Below, one piece after another: positions 59,769 to 64,000 of a stretch of 64,000 bases of DNA. This DNA is from Desarmillaria ectypa. Taxonomy: Eukaryota > Basidiomycota > Agaricomycetes > Agaricales > Physalacriaceae. Below the pieces are notes generated by a model. That model searched no databases. It was not told the origin of the DNA and worked only from the letters and a program-made list of their open reading frames with translations. Location: NCBI GenBank assembly GCA_030407005.1, contig JAUDYN010000010.1, positions 992,001 to 1,056,000 on the forward strand, given 5' to 3'. Made by a program: the position numbers and the translations under genes. Every line of letters starts with the position of its first letter. The first letter of the stretch is position 1.

Positions 59769-62700
59769 TTAAGATTGCGGTACGACTCTTGATCTACGTG
59801 AGAAGCTCATCGAAATCCGGTGCATGAATCTCCGGACCCTTCGAGGTCGTAGTTTGTTATTAATTAGACCGATGTCATCCAATGGAATAATCGGTGTAGA
59901 TTTCGTCTTGGCTGGGATATACCGCGGGTTCTCCCTCCGAACTCTACCTTCGCCACGAAGTCGCTGGATAGCATCTTTGTTTTCGCGTTCATAATACTCG
60001 CAGGCATCGAGAAGGAATTTGGCGTCGAGGACGGTTGCACGATGAAGGACTAATATACTCTCTTAGACTTCATTCAAAGGATTAATGATGGGGAGAAGCT
60101 TACTATCGCCAAAGGTTACAGGGTTGATGAAGCTCCCTCCGATGATCCTGGCTTGAATAATCTCATTTATTTCGGTGAAGCCCCAATATTGCGACAGGTC
60201 TAGGATATCTAGGAGAACGGAAAGGCCGATGTCATCAAAATCAGGCGCAGTTCCTGTGTATATGAAGTCTAGAGACGGAAAATCAGTACCGATACAGGGC
60301 AGCATACCAGTACATCCTTACCTAACACGGTCTTCAAACATTTTCCTGGATATTCCACGCCAACTTCGATCGGCTCATCTGCGGTAGCGGGGCCGGCTTC
60401 AGTGAATTCTCCACAGAATAAGTCGCGTAGATATTCGCTCATCGGCGACAGAAACGATCGGTGTGCGGGAAAGCGTTGATCATCCTCCGTAACAAATACA
60501 ACATCAGTCAACTTCTCCTCCAGCCGCATTACGTTAAATCCCTCTCTTAGTTTAGAGAACTGCGCTTCGACCGACGATAGGACAGGTTCAGGACGGGGAG
60601 GATCGTTTATACTCTCTACACCAGAGACGTATAAAAGATCCTTGTATGGTTCCAGGAATTTGTGAACAGTCTTGAACCCTCCGCTTTCGGTGATGTTGAA
60701 AAACATCTCGTCTGCAGAGTTCCACATCCAGACGTCGCTGCTTGGATCGTCAACATTCAAGAAAATACGTTCTTGATGCAAGCTGATCATTTCCTCCCCG
60801 ACTTCATCTTGATGTTCGTCAAGCCATTTGTAAGAGGCTTCCAGATCAGACAGTACGTGTGTGTCAAAAGTATGATCTCTTGCTACTTCCAAAGCAAGCA
60901 CACGCAGGTGTTGGACCTGTTATTTCCAGTAAGTAAGAAAGGGCATCGAAGACTAGAAAGAAGACACACCACGTCAGAATTGGTCGGTTTCCCGAGACCA
61001 GGATTTGCGAGGAGGACCCTTTCCGCAGGCCGAACCCTGCAGATAGCACGCTGAGACCAGGCAATAGGCTCATACTCGGGTAATATCATCTCATTTGGGG
61101 AGATCACCGGAGGCAATTGTTTGACATAAGGAGAAATTTCTGCGATCCCCATTGACTTTTGCCTGAGAGGCAGTCGGGGAATAAAACGTAGGTTATCCAA
61201 TTGTCGCCAAGACTGGTCTTCGCTGGCAGCAATACGAAGGGGCAGGTCTTCGCAGTAAGCCTTGAAAACTAGCCTTGCTCGCCCGTCTCGATCTCTACCG
61301 GAAACATCATCGTTAATCGAGGTTGCGCAAATCAAGAATGTATCTATATCTAGGTTGTTCGTGCTCTTTAGTCCAAATGGTCCGAGCCGTGCTTCAAGGT
61401 CGATGAACTCCTCAAGCATGAAATGCGCTCCGGACGACCCGAAGGCGGCAGTAAATAGGGGATCGCGGGCATACAATGTGTTTGACGGAACAAGTCGACG
61501 GGTACCGTTGGGAAGGGGTATCTCCCGAGTTGTGAAGGACTGGTCCGATATGAGGGCGGTGACAAGCCGCTTATAAGCAGACGTATTGTCGGGATCAAGT
61601 TCTTTGGGAAGTTTGAGCTTTTTCCACAAAGTATCCAAGCTCACTGGCGATACACCAAGATGACGAAGGCCTTGTGAGAACTCGACACAGGAAGAACTCA
61701 TGAATGGACTGATGACATCATGAGGAAACTGGTAAGGAACCATGGCTATTCGCTTCTCCTTCGCAGCAAGGTATTGCTTGCCATCCTGCGAAGGAGAGGG
61801 CCAGATGGGAAGCGAGCGAGCGGCCTGAATATTCTCCGAAGAACATTGATTGATTTTATCTCGGCACCATGCTGTAAACTTGGCAAGCATTTCGTCGTCC
61901 AGTGCTTCGAATGGCGAAGTCTTGTGCTCAAATAGTTTGATGATTTGGTCGATATTAACGACGGGCTGAGCCAGGATGACAGTGCGCACCGACGTAGGTA
62001 GTCTCTCGTCGTTGCGTCGAACAGCTGATATGCCCAGTTTATTTAGACAATCTGGGAGCCAATCAGGCTCAGTGATACCAACTGAGACGACATCAGGAAG
62101 GTTTTTACATGCGTTCATGGAAACGTAATGTCCAGGGCGGACGGTGGGAATTAATGGAAAGTCTTGAGCGTGGACATCGGGATCCATGTTCAAGCTGGGA
62201 TACTCTTTCCAATATTTTTCGATCCAAGCTTCGTCCTTGGCACTCTTCGCATTGAATGTGTTGGCTTCCGTAATGAAGGGTCGTATCAAGTTCGCAACGT
62301 CTGACGCCTGAAGCTCTAAGACATTATAGCCCTTCTGCGTCAGCCGGTTGGCATCGAAATCTAGATGTACTAGGTCTCCTGAATTAAAAAGCGTCTGCTT
62401 TCTGGATGCCATCGTCCATATATAATATTTCTTCTTGTAGTCAATTGGATGTAGAGGGACGAGCGACCCGTTTGCCAGAGGTAGAAGAGGGAGATCCATT
62501 AAACTGATAGACGAATCTTCCAACAAGTAGTCAAGAAGACTTTGGATGTTACTTGTCGTGAGCTTTCCCGTCTCAAATCCGGCAATCAAACTGAAACCAC
62601 GCAAAGCAATCTCGTCTCTTAAGACCTCTTGATTGAATGTTTTAATGTGTCCTGAGCAACGCTCGCAGACGATAGGAGGAAATGAGACATATCGTGGCAA

Positions 62701-64000
62701 GCGAAGAAGCTCGAGCACATGCGTCACCGAGGCAGGCTGGTTCCTGAGAATGACGGCATCTGAAGGTCGCATACGAATTGAGGGATTGAAATGACTAGGA
62801 CAAATTAGACGCTGACAAGAAGGAAGGGCATCTGCGTAGAATTGGTCGACAAGAAGCCGGGTAATATTGTCCTGCTGTGTCGTATTACCCGGCCACCATA
62901 CGTCATTACGCCCGACCAATACGAGAAGGTTTTCAAGAAGTGCAAGGTAGAGAGGCGGTGCTACAGTAGACAATATCCACCGATTGTACTGTGATTCAAG
63001 GTTGTCATAATCGTCAAATCTGATGTGTCGTCTATCAGGTGTAAGGATGAATGACGCTGTGAGATGGCACGGTAACGTGGAGGTCATGGGCAGAGGTAGC
63101 GTCGAGAAGAGATTGTGGTTGCTCGGAGTTCGCGCAGTAGTCCGTGCGGCAAGTCCTACGATGATAGGAGACCGCAAGCGGTGGGGTTCTTTCAAAGGAT
63201 TGAATTCAGAGGGTAAGCTCGTGACAGGAAGGGACGTTGTCACCACCATCCAACGCTCTTGCACTGGTTCGACCCTTGGAGATGCATATCCGATGATATA
63301 GCGATTGCGAATAGAGAAGCCCCCGTCTGATGTCGTTGAGTCATCCGCCTTAACTTCTACTTTCCAACCGCCGCTAACGCGACCTGACTTATGCCGATAG
63401 TATGTCGAGACACTTCTCATCCTGGTAAACAAGAGCGACTGTTGCGCCTGTTTCCAGTACGGCCAGATGATATAATCCCGGACATAGTCGGCAGTTTGCC
63501 CATCATGCAAGATGGAGCAGTCGTTCAAATGAGAAGCATTTCGGAGAGGTAATCGGAAGAGAGTCTAGGAATGTGAGCGGGTTTCGTATCATAAAGAAAC
63601 AATTAGTCTTACCCCATCATAAGAAGTGGTAGATGATAACTGGAAGCCAAACAACCCGTCAAGCGCGGCGAGGTGGTCCGAATACATCCTGATAAACAAA
63701 GTCAGGGGCAATATTAACCTCAACTGCAGGATACAGACCGCTGCATCTGTTGAAGGGGTAGGAGTAGCGAAGCCCAATCGTCAAACGGAAGGTGTGTCTT
63801 GGACGGATCAAGGAACAGAACTTTGTCGCCGGAGACAATCATTGCCAGCTGCCAGGAATATTAGTGATATCATTCGCACGACACACTATCAATACCTACC
63901 TCCGTGAAATGGAACATAGAAAGAGCCCCCAAACCAAACTGTCCAATCGTACTTGTCTCGCCTTCCTTCCCGCCTACTCCGGTTTTACATATACCTTCAA
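59769..64000 (-). CDS. Sacsin-like protein with C-terminal BTB domain (5' end outside window)
   Basis: Seven exons inside the window (63900..64000 partial, 63739..63848, 63613..63688, 60970..63564, 60322..60916, 60104..60268, 59769..60049) encode the last 1306 residues. The first residues, KTGVGGKEGETSTIGQFGLG then ALSMFHFTE and VSGDKVLFLDPSKTHLP, are the Hsp90-like ATPase fold of sacsin repeats. A long region without recognised domains follows. Near the end, LEEKLTDVVFVTEDDQRFPA with HRSFLSPMSEYLRDLFCGEF and FIYTGTAPDF is a BTB/POZ fold, followed by a basic tail ending RRSRVVPQS. Sacsins are chaperone-like; BTB domains often dock to Cullin-3. A joint role in protein quality control is inference. 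Confidence 0.82.

Overview
The window is nuclear DNA of a mushroom-forming basidiomycete (Agaricomycetes). The evidence is coding genes split by many 45-60 nt GT-AG introns, class I hydrophobins, a fused URA2 pyrimidine gene, a fungal SLATT protein, small basidiomycete-type membrane proteins, and remnants of mobile elements. ORFs alone are misleading here because nearly every gene is spliced. The gene models below were assembled by hand from splice sites, phase and protein family resemblance, and each complete model closes to a whole number of codons.

Layout. 0-9 kb holds the 3' end of a C2H2 zinc-finger regulator (Sfp1-like), a decayed short-chain dehydrogenase, an intron-containing tRNA-Pro, the convergent pair SLD5 (GINS) and NC2-alpha/DRAP1, a tRNA-like element followed by a long hairpin, and a SLATT-domain 2TM protein. 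9.3-16.5 kb is one large gene, URA2 (2221 codons): glutaminase + carbamoyl-phosphate synthase + inactive dihydroorotase-like domain + aspartate transcarbamylase. 17-21.6 kb has a five-exon 62-residue cysteine-rich membrane microprotein and a 16-exon membrane protein. 22.4-36.4 kb is a hydrophobin cluster: four intact genes, one frameshifted copy and two older pseudogenes. Part of the cluster arose by duplication of a block of about 2 kb; the two copies are separated by transposon-like debris. A complete beta-tubulin gene (445 aa) sits between two of the hydrophobins. 37.3-43 kb holds three transporters: two tandem DMT/EamA paralogs with the same exon structure, and an MFS sugar porter. 44.4-48.6 kb holds an F-box-like gene and an inverted, decayed paralog. 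49.3-50.8 kb is a divergent pair: a single-pass membrane protein and a Dap1/MAPR cytochrome b5-like protein. 51.8-59.4 kb has a secreted protein with octapeptide repeats, a decayed 7TM protein, a PL3 pectate lyase with two apparent GC-AG introns, and a kinase remnant. 59.8 kb to the right edge is the C-terminal part of a giant sacsin-like protein ending in a BTB domain.

Functional reading. Housekeeping functions (pyrimidine synthesis, replication, basal transcription, tubulin, sterol/P450 support) alternate with fast-evolving accessory families (hydrophobins, transporters, F-box, secreted repeats, pectate lyase, 7TM). Several accessory families show birth and death in place: an intact copy lies beside a decayed one. 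No CRISPR array, rRNA or complete transposon was found. No single novel multi-gene system stands out. The strongest leads are the hydrophobin block duplication with a frame-altered copy, the microexon microprotein, the SLATT protein, the sacsin-BTB fusion, the octapeptide-repeat secreted protein, and the GC-AG introns.
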